A stretch of 64,000 nucleotides of DNA. It comes from Aplysia californica (taxonomy: Eukaryota > Mollusca > Gastropoda > Aplysiida > Aplysiidae). The notes beneath the pieces were generated by a model. The model ran no database searches, was not told the origin of the DNA, and saw nothing but the letters and a program-made list of their open reading frames with translations. Numbering within the stretch: position 1 is the stretch's first letter; each line of letters opens with the position of its first letter. Location of the stretch: assembly GCF_000002075.1 (NCBI RefSeq), contig NW_004797534.1, positions 896,627 to 960,626 of the forward strand, read 5' to 3'. The translations under genes and the position numbers were made by a program. This document shows, in pieces, positions 46,601 through 60,200 of this stretch.

Positions 46601-49600
46601 GATGAACAAGAGAAGTAATCTCATTGCTGCACTATTTATAAGAAGGAAAAGGATACTGATGCTTTAAGTTAGAAATAACCCTTATTAGTGCATAAATACG
46701 TGTCACAACACAGTGGAATCAGGCACTTGTCAATTTTTGGCATATGAGTTACTGGTATCATATGAAAGCTGATTCAAATTTGCTTGCTTTCTATAAAAAA
46801 AACAACCACACATCTATTTTGAATAGAGGGCAAGATATTTGCGATTGAAAGAGGTGAGGGTAGCCTGGTCTCAGAGGTAAAATTAGCAAGAAAATGGCTA
46901 CAAAGGTAACTCCGATAGCCTGAAAGTTCTTGAAAACTGAATATTTAGTGACATTAATCAACATTTTTCAGTAATATTCACATGGGAATGTGTTTTTATG
47001 TGGAAATAAAAGGAGCAGAGCCAAAAAACAAAAATACGATAAAAATGTGTTTTTTAATTATATGTTTTTGACGAGCGCCTGATTTTACCACGATGCCTCA
47101 CATAATAATATATAAAAGTGGTACAGTCAAAATACAAGAATACTGTTTTACCTAAAGTCAAGAAGCCAGTCACTTCCCTCAGGCAGCTCATCAGAGACAC
47201 CTGTCCTCACCAGCAGGCGTAGGCCTTCGGTAATGGCCCAGACAACTCCGTTCGCACACTGGATAGAGCGCAGCTTGTGCTCACACTGAATGTTTCTCGA
47301 CTTGTAGCATGGTCGCTCCAGGGAAAGATTTCTTTGCATCATCACCTCACCGCTACGCTTAATATACCTAGTGACGAAAGCAGCAAAGCTTCTGAACAAA
47401 CCATTGTTTAAATAGTTCTTTCACATGATGTATGTTGACAAAATAATTCTTATTTTATGATCTTTAAAGCTAATAACACTTTAATTGCTGTTCAATATTT
47501 ACACCTTTAAAAGCCGTTTCAAACAAATTCGCACTCGTCTTAAAAATGATACGTGTTAATTACTCTAGGGCAGTGGTGTTCAACCCATGGCCTGCGGAAA
47601 TAACTGTCTTACTGATGTTCTGTGACTGGCTATGGAGGGTTCTCAGAGAGAAAGGGTAAAAAGTATAAAACAACAATTCAACACCATAGGCTTCGAGTTG
47701 TCTCCTGGGCCCAAGAATAAGCAAGTAGTCTATCTGAAGCTTCCTCACACGTGCAAAAGGGTAAATTTATCCCTATGCAGAGGATTTTTAACCCTATTCG
47801 TACGCCCCGGGGTCATTTTGTATCCCCGGGGTTGTATTCTTCACATTTTAGAATACTTCTTGTGCAAAGATCTCTTTGAAACTTTCAGTATTTCTCAAAA
47901 AATCATTTTGCCAGACTGCTATACAAAGCATACGGATCGGATTAACGAGTAAATTTCCTCTTTGGAAAGTGGTGGCACAGAGTTCCCCCACATCGTATGG
48001 ATACGATAGTAAAACACGATGTACGGATAGGGTTAACCATGAAAAGTATTTTAAAATCAAAGAGCACAAGTATAAAACTGATTTCCAGTGTATGACCACA
48101 AGTTTAGAAAAATTAGGCAAAAAAATGCACTGCTCACCATGCACAGTTGTCGTCGACTGAAATCCATTCCACATCCCGCACCGCCTCAACCCACTTCAAC
48201 CCCTCGGGGTGACGGCTGCTGATCTTTGTGCCTGCAAAGACCACCCCTCGGTGCAACCGCCACACGATGTGACCCGAGGGGGACACTGCAATCTGATTGG
48301 CCGAACCTGAAGCCTTCCTCCACACGATACCTTTAGGACTGCCAACGGAGGAGTAGTAAATATTCTCGCTTTTGTCCGTAAACCACACATGGCTTTGAGA
48401 TACAGCCAGGCTGTACATATTGGTCGGCGTGGTGAATTCAGACCATGAGTTAGCTACACGGCGTTGACAAACATCTTGCATCTCAGATGACCGCTCCACT
48501 TCGGTAGAGAGTAATGACTTAGAGGCTTGAGCAGCACCAGGGGTGTTAGCATCTGGTGAGGTCATGTAGGATGAAGACTCAGGAGACGTGTCAATAAATT
48601 TTGAATAGAAGTCATCGGCAGACTTCTCTCTTGGCATCCCTTTGTTAAACGGATCCTCAGCTTCTATTGCACTGACAGAGCTGTAAATGTCTTGGAAAGA
48701 ATCAGATTGTTCAAATACTCTTTGCACCTTTGTAAGTTTCTTTTGTTCAGGTGCATCAGAAGAATGACCCGTTGCATACATTGACAGGCTGGAATCAGGA
48801 GTTCTCACTTCAGCCTTTCGCGAGTCCAGTTGAACAAGAGCAGAATTTATGATGTCGAAGGAGGAATCACGAATCAGTCTATTCTTAGGACTTATGTCTG
48901 AGGAGTATGTGTAAATATCAGCTACCTCAGAGCCATCACCGTCGCAGGAGGCAGAAGTACTAGCACATGGAATCTGCAATGGAATTTCTGTACTATTCTT
49001 ACCTTTCTCTGACTCTTGAGTCTTCTGGCCATCACTTTGACCTGTTGCTCTCAGCATCAGGCTTTGATCCGACTCTGTCAAAGATCTGTCCATATTCATG
49101 TCAGCCTGAAGTAACTCTGTACCTTCTCTATCACGAGTACCATCCTTGTTTGAACTCACCACAGATTTTATATCTGCACTACTGTCAGTGTCAACCAATT
49201 CACTTTTGAATACAGACTCAGACTTATCGCTGGACATCATACAGGAAAATCCTCTGCCCTTCTCTCCAGATGCTGCCAAATCATCCTTCTTACTTCCAAA
49301 AATGCCTACTTCAGCTTGATTCAAATCCAAATTATTGGGTTTATCCTTCCTTTGGTCCTTCAAGCCTGATCCACTATTCACTTTCGAATAACTGTTAATT
49401 ACATGGTCACTTCTCTGTGTGGCAGTCACAACATTGTCATTGAGTGTATCCTCAGAGCACTCAGACTCTTTCTTCCCTGTTGAATCCACAGATTCTTCTT
49501 TCAGAATGGTGTCCACCAACTTCAGCATCTCATCCGCACGTTTCAGAGCCTCTAGAGACGAACTGTTGCTGGTCTGGGAATCGTATGCTTTGGCGGCTGT

Positions 49601-52600
49601 CAAGCCAGAATCATCCGAATGTTGACTGTTAACAGAAGTCTGACTCACTGCATCTTCATCTTTCTGACGAGTGTTGGACGTTCCTACAGAGGACAAAAAA
49701 CAACCTGATGTAACAAAACACACAAATCCCAAGCATCTCTAGCAAAAAAGAGGTAAAACTTTAAGAGGCAAAAAAAGACGAACCCCAACGCCTTTGTTTT
49801 CTCTACACCACCTGTCTCCTTTCTGTTTTTAAAACAGGATGACTTTGATCTCACTCTAAGGAAAAAAAACAAAAAACATTTGTATATATTGTTGATAAGG
49901 ATTTAGTCCACAAGGGCTCAGAAAGCATGAAAACAACACTGCAAACACAGAAAAGAAAAGGAAAACCTAACAGCAACAGTATGGGGAGAAGATCAAAAGC
50001 AGTCTCTTGAAAAATTTTTTTTAAAAAATGGAGACTTACACAATTCTACCGGCAAGAGAACACAAAAGAACGACATGTAGCTGAAAGTACTGTGTTACTT
50101 GTTTTAGTCTTTACAACTCATCATCATCATCTGGTGCCCTGCCGACTGGCGTGGGCGATCATGGACCTCCACTTCACTCTGTCTTGCATTGCAGCAATTT
50201 TGTCTGTTGTTTTTGCTGCTCCCAGCCATGTTGTCATCTTGTCCAGTATCTTTTCCCTCTGTCTGCCTCTGCCTTTCTTTCCATCAAACTTGCCTGTTGT
50301 TACAATATTCTCCAATGCTTCTTTCCGCATTGTGTGTCTGAAGAAATGTTCCTGTCGTTTTCGTATATTCATCACAAGCTGTCTTCTGCAATTTGCTTCA
50401 ACCAAGACTTCTTCATTTGTTTTTCTAGCTGTCCATGGGATAGGCAGCATGCGTCTTGTGAACCACAACTCTGTCGCCACAATTGTTCTTTCCAGCTGTT
50501 TATTGATTGTCCATGCTTCGTACCCGTATGATAAGATTGGCTCGATGTAACTTTTCAGTACTCTTTTTCTCGTTTCCAGTGACAGATTGATGTTTGTGAG
50601 TATCTGTTTCATTTTGTGGAAGGTTGCTTTTGCTTGGCAAATGTGGCTTTTAATTTAGGTGTGACATCTCCCATCTGATGATATAATGGTCCCCAAGTAT
50701 TTAATATGTTGTACTTGCTTGAGGGTGGTATCATTGATTTTGATATTGCATGTTAGGGTTAGAGTTTTTCTGCTTATCACCATTGTTTCGGTTTTCTTGA
50801 TGTTTAGGCTTAAGTCCATGTTGTCAATCTCTTGTACGATGACATTTAATTGATTCTGTAAGCATTCTTCATCTTCTGCTATTAGGACTGTGTCGTCTGC
50901 ATATCTTAGATTGTTTATATTATGTCCCCCTATCGAGATACCTGGCATTTCTTCTATGTGTCTCATGATATTTTCACTATACAGGGAAAACAAGCCTGGA
51001 GAAAGTACACATCCCTGTCTGACTCCTCTTTTAATCTGTATGTATTCGTTGATGTCGTTTTCTATTCTCATTGCAGCAGTTTGATCCCAGTACGTGTTCT
51101 TAATAATCCTTAAGTCCTTCCTGTCAATATTGAGGACTTCCAGCATGTCGATGATCTTGTCGTGCCTAACTTTGTCGAATGCCCTGGTGTGGTCTATAAA
51201 ACATAAACGAAGATCTTTCTGAACTTCTCGGGCACGTTCTATTGTTGTTCTGGTGACATATATGGCATTTACAGTGCCTTTGCCTTCAATAAATCCACAC
51301 TGTTCTTGGGCTATTTCTGGGAGAATTTTATTTGGTAGTCTCATCATAATTATTCTGGGTTATATTTTTGTTATGTGGCTCATGAGGCTGATGGTATGAT
51401 CAGTTTCACATTAATTTGCAATAGATTTCTTGGGTAAAGCTATGAAGATAGATTTTGACAAGTCTGATGGAATAGGTCCAGTGTCATACATGCTGTTAAG
51501 AAGTATTGTGAGTGTGGTGATTCCAAAGTCCTCTATAGCTTTAATCATCTCTGTGGTAATGTTGTCAAGTCCTGCAGCTTTCCCATTCCTCATCTTTCGT
51601 AGTGCCTTGATAATGATTGGTGGGCCCTCATTGTTATTTTCCGCTCTTCTTTGTTCATCTCTTTTTATTGAACAGGTCACCGATATATTCTGTCCAACGT
51701 TCCAGTATCTTATCTTTATCCAGGATGATATTCCCATCCTTTGATTTGAGGTATTTTGTTGAGCCACGTGTTCTTGCATGGCACACATCTTTAATTTTTC
51801 TATGCAGATCTTTGGAGTTAACCCCTTTACAATTACTGATATGGAATTCCAATACAAATAGGTACTAGAAACTAAAAGTTCAAAGTAGCTGTATGCCAAA
51901 TTTATCTGTTCCATATGAAAGGCCTATATCTCCTGAGAATTTCGGTACCACTCTTTAACCTCTCAGATAATCTTTGAGAAAATGGTAGCTGTTTAAAATT
52001 TGATCAAATTTGTTAAAGTAGCTCACTGGCAGCAACCTCATGTTTGACATAATAAAAGAGTACCAAGTGCACCAAACATCTCCACATTAACAGACTACAA
52101 TGACCATAACATAGATATGGAGCCTAATTTTTTTCAATACTGTAAGATCATTACAAATCAGTATTTTATCGCCTCAAGCAAAAACACAGAGCGTTGACTC
52201 GCTCGGCGCCGCACTGGCCCCCGCGGTGAGCGAGTCGGCTCCATACTGTAGTGTACCGAGTGCTCCCCGTGTGGGGGGTCACTTGCTTTCCGAGTTTTCC
52301 GGAACGATTGAGAAAAAAAATAATTCCAGGCAGATTACTTTATTCTAATAGAAAATGAACTGATCTTTCTATTGGTACCTTTTTTGAGCAGATATTTTAC
52401 ATATTTCGTGTAAAAAATGATCTTCGAAAACTTTGACGGTATTTTTAAAAGCTTTCTATTTAAATGCCAAAGGCAAAAAAAACACAACAGGAAAGTCGGT
52501 CGAAAGCTCTACAGTTCTCCGTCAATAAAAACACGGTATTTAATCATTAATCTTTCCCTGAAGCATTTGAATGCACGCGTTTCAATTTTTGAACCGGCCA

Positions 52601-54189
52601 ACCACGCATTCCGACTACAAGGGGCTTTTTTTCCACAACGATTCTCCAGCTCCTAATAATCGGACAAATAAAATAAACAACTTACACCATTGTAACGAGG
52701 AAAAGCTGAGCTTTTTACAAGGTGTACAGCATTTGGTGTTTTACAACGAAAGAGCAAAGAAACAGCAGTCTAAATTATCCCGATTTCACCGATACCACGC
52801 CCTTGGAAGGCCGCGAGTGCCCGCGAGGCCGTGTTTACGCTACCTCATACAAACCTCCTTTGTGCTTTTTCTTTTTTGGCTTTTTCATCCTGTGGCTGAA
52901 AACTATGTCGTCCTGGTTGGAGGTTGAAGGGACCGCAGTCTCTGGAGCGGAGGACGCTACCGAAGTCTCTGAGTGCTGGGAGGATGTACGAGAATCTGAA
53001 ACAGACAGGGATGTGTCTTAAAAGAGACTGGCGACACTTGACCTAAGTGTATTAGAAGTACCCTTGATTGTTTAATGAAAGATATCACCCAAGGCCACAT
53101 ACCCATTACCACTTCGTAAACCTAGAATTACAAAGTTCTATCTGCTCAGTACTATTGAAAATTGGGAGTTTCACAAGTTAAGCTTTTTCGCAATTCTCTG
53201 AATAATAATATCTTGATAACGACTCTGAATAATCTTATGATTTTGATAGAGCAGATAGAAGATTTGGTTTCGGACCTTATGGTCTTAATAACTCAAAACG
53301 GTAAAAAATGTCAGAGAAAACTTTGTAATTCTAAGGTAGCAATTTGCTTGCCAGCTGACAACATGTTGAAAAGTGAGCATTTGGCTTCGGGCAATCCAGG
53401 CATAAGGCTATGTCTGTCCAGAGGATGTGTCTTTATTTGCTAGCAGAAGGACTACGTTTTGTCATTACACTGACAGATACAATGTGCCTGGGATACAAGT
53501 TCAAATTTACCTACAACCGAAAAATAGACAGGGATTTTATGTAGGAATTCAGTGTTCATATTCCGTAATATTATCACTACTGAGTTTTGACAGAGCAACC
53601 AGAATTTATTTTTCTAGCTCGAATATATATCACCAGTACTTATAGCAAAGATAGATAGTACACCCTATGATAAGATGCTGCAGCTGCCTCTTTCCCTCTC
53701 TTAAAAAAACTTGCCAGCGTAAAATAGGCCACGCCCCCAGCGAGCGTGTGACTGAGCCCCGATGGCTTGGCCTAGGGCTTGTTGGGTAGAGTATGAGAGC
53801 GTTTAATCCTACTCTAGGGCCCATTCTAATTTATTTCTAAATAATTACGTAGATCTATCTACTAAACTAAAGTATTGATCAACGTATTCCGATAATTTAT
53901 AAAGATCTCAATTGCTTTAAAAGAAGAACATAAGGTTTAAAAATAGTCTCACTTCGATAACGAGTGATAAGATCAGAGGATAGTGTTCCGGTACCGGGTG
54001 CATAGGCTCAAGATCTACTAAATCCAGATCTAGGCCTAGGCATTGACTATCGTGAAATCTAGGCCTAGAATCTATCCAATGCAATATTATTGATAGCATT
54101 GATGAGATAGTATTGATGACAGGATCTCTAGAAGTATGCATTATTAGAAAATAAAAGATAGTGTCAATTAGTATTAGATACACCAAGGA

Positions 54190-54246
<57 letters not shown>

Positions 54247-57200
54247 CAACGAATACAACATAGAAGTATGTCTTATTAACTTGATATAACAAACTAACCA
54301 ATTTTTCTTTTGTCAGTCTACGCTCATCTAGCCCTGACAATGGGGTGAAAGTTTACGACACACTTTCCCTAGTGACACAGTCACCTATGAACTCATTGAA
54401 ACTTTGTTCGGTGCTTTCAATTTTCCTTGGCTTCACAGCCGAACCCAGCTCATCTATAGATTGAATAATATAATACGCTTGAGGGCTGTGTGTGCCCCTG
54501 AGATTTAAGTGTTATAAATCAAGTCGAGCAACTGTTAAGGAAACTTTTTCATCAGATGAAAATTAGAAAAAATTGTGTGCGTGCATACATGTGTGAATGA
54601 GTATGGGTGGTGAGACAGAATAGAATTGAATTTGACTTTATTGACTTTCGAGGCAAATGGCCCATACGTCATAAAAAGTTACAAATTAAATGCAAAATAC
54701 TGACCTCTCTGTGTTGTGCTAAAGGACAAATTACATAATAATGTACACCACAGAAAACATATATATAGACCTATATAACATATACATCAAGAATCTAAAT
54801 CTACACCTAAAGGAATGGGCCCACACACAACAAAGTACAGGGCACAAAGCATTGGTCATAGTCATGGATGCGTGATGTAGATAGTAAACAAAGCTTACAT
54901 GCTGGAATCTGATCTCTCTAGTTTAGCTCTAATCTAGACTCTAGAGATTAAACAATTAATTTCACATTGTCTTTCCCTTTTTCGTCCTTTGGGAATCTGA
55001 AGAAAGACAGTGGGTTGGTTTTTCCTCTGGAATTAGAACAGCCCATCGCAGAACATAACAGGCCAGTAGGTCGACAGGATGAAAGTTGCGTTTCACTCGC
55101 CGTGTTTACACACAGTCGCACGCTCGCCGCTGGTGGCGCTGAGGGTCGTTGTGCCTCACAAATCTGGGCCAGTGCAACATCTTACCGTAGGGTGTACTAT
55201 CTTTGCTTATAGTCTTCTATTATCATTATCCATCAAATGCAACAACTAAATATTTATTTTCACCAATCAAAAGTAGATTTGAGAGGGGGATGGAAGCATT
55301 GTGGCCCCAAATTGGAACAAAAATATGAGCTGCAGATTGACTTACTTTTGATGAGAAGTCCAACAAAGAATTTTTTTATCTTTCTACACATATCGATATC
55401 TTTCTTTTCACACCACACAATAGAGGACGCAACTGTTGTGAATTTCTAACCCTTTGTTATCAATGTTCAAACAAACAAAAATCCAGGAGCACCTGTCGAA
55501 GTGATGTGCTTTATTCAATGACACGACACATAAACAACAGTAAAAAATTATGTACCTGTACTTTGGCTCGCAGAATTTGGGTCAAAGGCTTTGGGATCTG
55601 TTGCAGTATTTGAGACAACAGCCAGAGCGGATGTGGCTGACATCAGAGACGATAAAGCTGACGGTGCATCATCTTCCTCTGTGGTGGCCTTGACCTCATT
55701 CTCTGCTGAGCCCGATATGGATAGTGCAGTGGCAGTGGGCACCGCTCCGGCCTCGGATGGCAAGGTGCCGGTGAAAACTCGGATGCCTTCTAGTTCAGAA
55801 GATGCAAGAGTCACAACAGGAGGTAAGTCAGGGGATACAGCTTCTCTGAAAGAGAAAAGTAGTGTGGACAGTTAGTTCTTTCTGGAAACCAATTTTAAAC
55901 TGACTCCTTCATACACAAAGAGAACACAAATGTAAAAAAATAATTTTTTAAATATACATACTTTTACTAGAGGGAAAGGTGACCACACCAAGAGCAGAAA
56001 GAAGCAATGAGTAACTTATTAAATAAGAAAAAAATAAACTAATGTTATAACAGCCAATGCGCAAAATAATGGCCACCAAAATATGTAGACAGATTAGGTC
56101 CAGCACACATTGCAAGTAAAATCATAACATAATTGGACATAACCTTTTGTTAAAAAAACCCAATATATGTGTCATCAGTGTTACAAGAAACTAAGTAACT
56201 CCCTTTGACCCCAGAACCACTCACTGTTCGTGTGACAGTGACAACATCATATAATCTCTCTACTCAAATGATCTACTCACATGACAGGTTTTGGTATAGC
56301 TTCCTTGACCTCCTCTGTTTTATCATCACTGAGCAGATCATCAAGTCTTTTGATAGGGTTAGTAAAGGTCTTACGGAAGAAACTCTTTGCAATGTTTTCT
56401 TTCTTCTCTGTTTGCCCACTTCTCTCATTAACTGCTGGTTCATGCAAGGTAGAGTGAGGAGCTCTCAAAATTTCAGCTGCACAGAGAAAAAAAAATTAGA
56501 TAAGTGTTCTCATAGTGCTGTAGATATTAAATAGGCTACAGCTCATGTGGGATGCACACGGAATGCAGAAGAGTGAAAGAATAGGTAACATTAATATGAC
56601 ATGGCATGTCATCCACATCTCAAACTTTACTCTTTTTCAAACATTAGCTACTACTGTGATCAAAAGTTAAAAACCACCAGAACATATTTTGCTAGTAACA
56701 ACCATTTCCCAGTCAGTAACCATGCAAAATTAAGGGAGGAGAAGTATTATATAAGTATACACTTGTCACACAAAAGCCCCACAAATGCCAATAGCAAAAA
56801 TGTGCATTACAAACAGATCATTGCATAACATATAAGGAAATGAAGTGTATCACAAGTGGCATGTCAAAAGCATTGTCAACTCATAAACAGACAAAGAAAT
56901 ATTTTCGAAAAAAAGCTAAGAAAAATTGACATCTGCACTGAAATTAGACATCTTTAAAACAATTTTTTTAATTTCACGATTAGTGATGTTAAAAACCTTT
57001 TGACAAGTCAGTCAATCATTTATACAACATATTAATCTAAATCTACTGGAGTTACGTAAAGGCAGTAAATATGACAAGTAGCTCTGCTATTTCATCTCTA
57101 CATATTGTATTTGTGAAAGTTTGTCACTTTGGCTGCCTAAAACTTCCGACCCATTTAACTTTCAAATTTGACAAAATTAATGGTGGTTCAGAATCATTTA

Positions 57201-60200
57201 AAGGGTGCATAGTCTTATTGAGGAGCCTGAAGTTACTGTCGTTTAATTTTCAGTTTTTCATTAGTTTCGTTTAGATCTAATCTTGGGAAAGTCCGTATTC
57301 TAAGACGCCATTGTAAACAAGTGAGGTTTCCGTTCACTAGCCATGGGCACTGATTCCACACCTTTGAAATTCTGGAGTGTACAAACACGACAACGGAATA
57401 GAGAATCAATCTATATATCTATTATATATTTGGCAACTTGGAAACACATGCGTCACCTTTCCCATAAGACTACGACAACTACAGAGTTGAAAGTTGGCAA
57501 GTACCTGCAGAAAGATACATAAGTCCCCACGATGGCGTTCGATTTTTTATTTATTCATTTCCCGAATTTAGAGAAATATATTTGACAAAAAGCTCCCGTC
57601 CTTCTTTGGCCTTTGTGATTATTCCACTGAGAAACAAAACAAATCTGCGTCGAGCTGTCCTTCTCATCGCAAGTGCCAGAAGTGATATTTCGCGAGGTGC
57701 ATTTTGTTTTGAGAGTATAGATCTAGACCTTCTAATTTTTTGCGTTTCTTAAGATTTATTGCTCCATTTCACTACAGTGTTAAATGTAGAAGGCCAATGA
57801 CTTTCAGTTTATATTAATGCACTAATCATTCCTTTCATCGAAAGGGGGCCCAGCTAGTAACAAATAAATGTAATGCTGTCCATTGGACTATATCAAAAGC
57901 GACTGCCATTAATTGAGAAAATTTAACCAACCTTTTGCAGCTGAGCTATCTGGTCCATCTGAGATTCTTATGACTCTCGCTTCAGCATGCCTCCGCAACA
58001 AAAAGATTTCGTTGTCCACGACGGCCACACCCTCAATCCCGCTTAACCGACTCTGACGAGCCACCACACGATTGTCCCAGGGGTCAAGGACAACTAGAGC
58101 TGAGCCAGACCACGAGACCAGCTCCCTATCACGGAACCGTTTCAAGAGTCCGAGCTGGAAGTCTGATGGACTCATATAAAGTTTGCCGGCCATAAGCAGT
58201 GGGATTTCCTTCACAGCAGGTGACAGTGGGTCAGAAAAGACGTGAGTGCTCTTCACAGTTCCTTGTATGTCAGACAACCAGAGACGACAGCCTGGACGGG
58301 CTGCGAAGAGCTTGGCATCGTCCGTTTTGCACATGCCCGGGATGAAGCAAGCGCCGAATGACCCCGTCCTACCGGGAACAAAAAGTAATTAATGCAAGGA
58401 CATTAGAGGGAGAAATGTTTGCTGTAGGAATAACAGAGAAAGTAACAGCTGACTTTGGGTGTGATTTAACACTGCTATAAACACTGTAAGTTCATTTAAG
58501 AGACAAAATATATTATTAGAAGATTGCTGTACCACCTGGAAACAACTCAAAATGTGTTACAACATGATGGAATCAGGCACTCATAAATTTATGGGCATAT
58601 GAATTATTGGTATTATCTTAAATTTTATTCATTTGCCTTACTTTAAATTTTAAAAAGATACTAAACAATCTTGAATGGAAGTCGAGATATTTGCGAATGA
58701 AAGAGGCGGAGGCCACCTTATTTCACTGAAAAATTAGTGAGAAAATGGCCGTCAAAGTTTGGTGACTTTCAAAGCTTGTGTGTACTTGGAAACTGAAAAT
58801 TTACATGTTTTAGAGCCTTTTATCAATGTTGTTCAGAAAAATCCACTCGAAATGTGTTTTTAAATGGACATTAAAGGGGTTGAGGTCCAAAAAAAATCGA
58901 TAATAGGTGGAAAAATATAGTTCTTGTATTTCATTATTTTGACAAGCGTCCAAGTTTACCATGATGCTACACAAATATAGAAGTTTGAAAAAAGTAAAGT
59001 CTCGCCAACAAAAACAGAGGAGCACATCAAACTGAAAATCTGTGTTGCAGGGACGAAAATGATTTTAAAATATTAATCCCTATGTACAGTTTATATACAT
59101 GTGACCACATTTAAGTTTCATCCATGAATGGAGGTATGACAGACTTCTGAATCTGTAATTTTGTTCTCTATGGTATTTTCAATACTGTTTTTATACAATC
59201 TCCACAGTTGTCGATTATGATGATGACCTCAAGGAATTTATGGATATTAATTTCACAAATGTAGGCCTACTCCTTTTAAGGAAAAATCTAAGGATATTTG
59301 AAATAAAGAAGAACTTCTCACTTTTATAAACCTTAGTTTATCTAAAACTTATTAATCATCTTTCTGAAGACAGGATCGTTGACAAGGAATATGATGTCTC
59401 TCAATAATACTATTCTTAAGGATATGACACAGTCTAATATTATGAGAAAAATATGTTCTTCAATCCCAAAGCACCCTAAAATACAAACCTGTAAACAAAA
59501 TAAAGCTTACCTCGTAATAGTCCCTTTGTCCTGGGTCAATACAAGATTTTGATCATTTCAATTAATACAGTTTTAAAAAATGACAGAAGTTCAATTATCA
59601 TTTATGTCATGTAACCTTGTGACAAATTTGAATTTTATAACATGTGGCAATTTTTCCCAAAAGTTTCTCCAAAAGACGAAAAAAGACCCAACCCCAACCA
59701 CTATGCAAGTAGTTCCAAAACTTATAAATGAGATCTCCATTACAAAAATGCACTCAGTAACATGAAAAGCAAGACATCAATTTATTGGACTAGGTTTCTT
59801 ATTCATACTCACATTTTACGCTCTTTAACACCAATACTGACAACCTGACATTGAAGGTCAAGTCGCACCACAAAACTGCGCTGCTTTGTTGAGACAAGTA
59901 GTGCTTTATGAAGATAGTCGATCTGAACAATTTCTGTAGTTGCTTCAATCAGGAGTACACTGGACTTGCATTGACCCTGAACAAAAATATAACAAAACAT
60001 CAACAACGTATATGACAGTCTGTCATAAAATGGATATATATGAAAAACCATATATTTAAAAAACAAAAAACAACAACAAACAAAAAACAACCTAATACTG
60101 CTCCCTACTATTTTCCAGCCCCATACACACAGATAACCATGTCAAACTTAAGTACTATGTCCTATTTTCAGTCATAACAAAATTCACTAATTTACACCCA

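Noticed and set aside
52722-53021. 99-residue plus-strand ORF
   Set aside because: It is antisense to TECPR2 exon 7, whose splice sites, phase and Lys-rich content are better supported.
53162-53645. Two overlapping plus-strand ORFs as a piggyBac or other transposase piece
   Set aside because: No family motif is convincing and part of the region is a short inverted repeat.
55591-55875. 94-residue plus-strand ORF
   Set aside because: Antisense shadow of TECPR2 exon 6; low-complexity codons open both strands.
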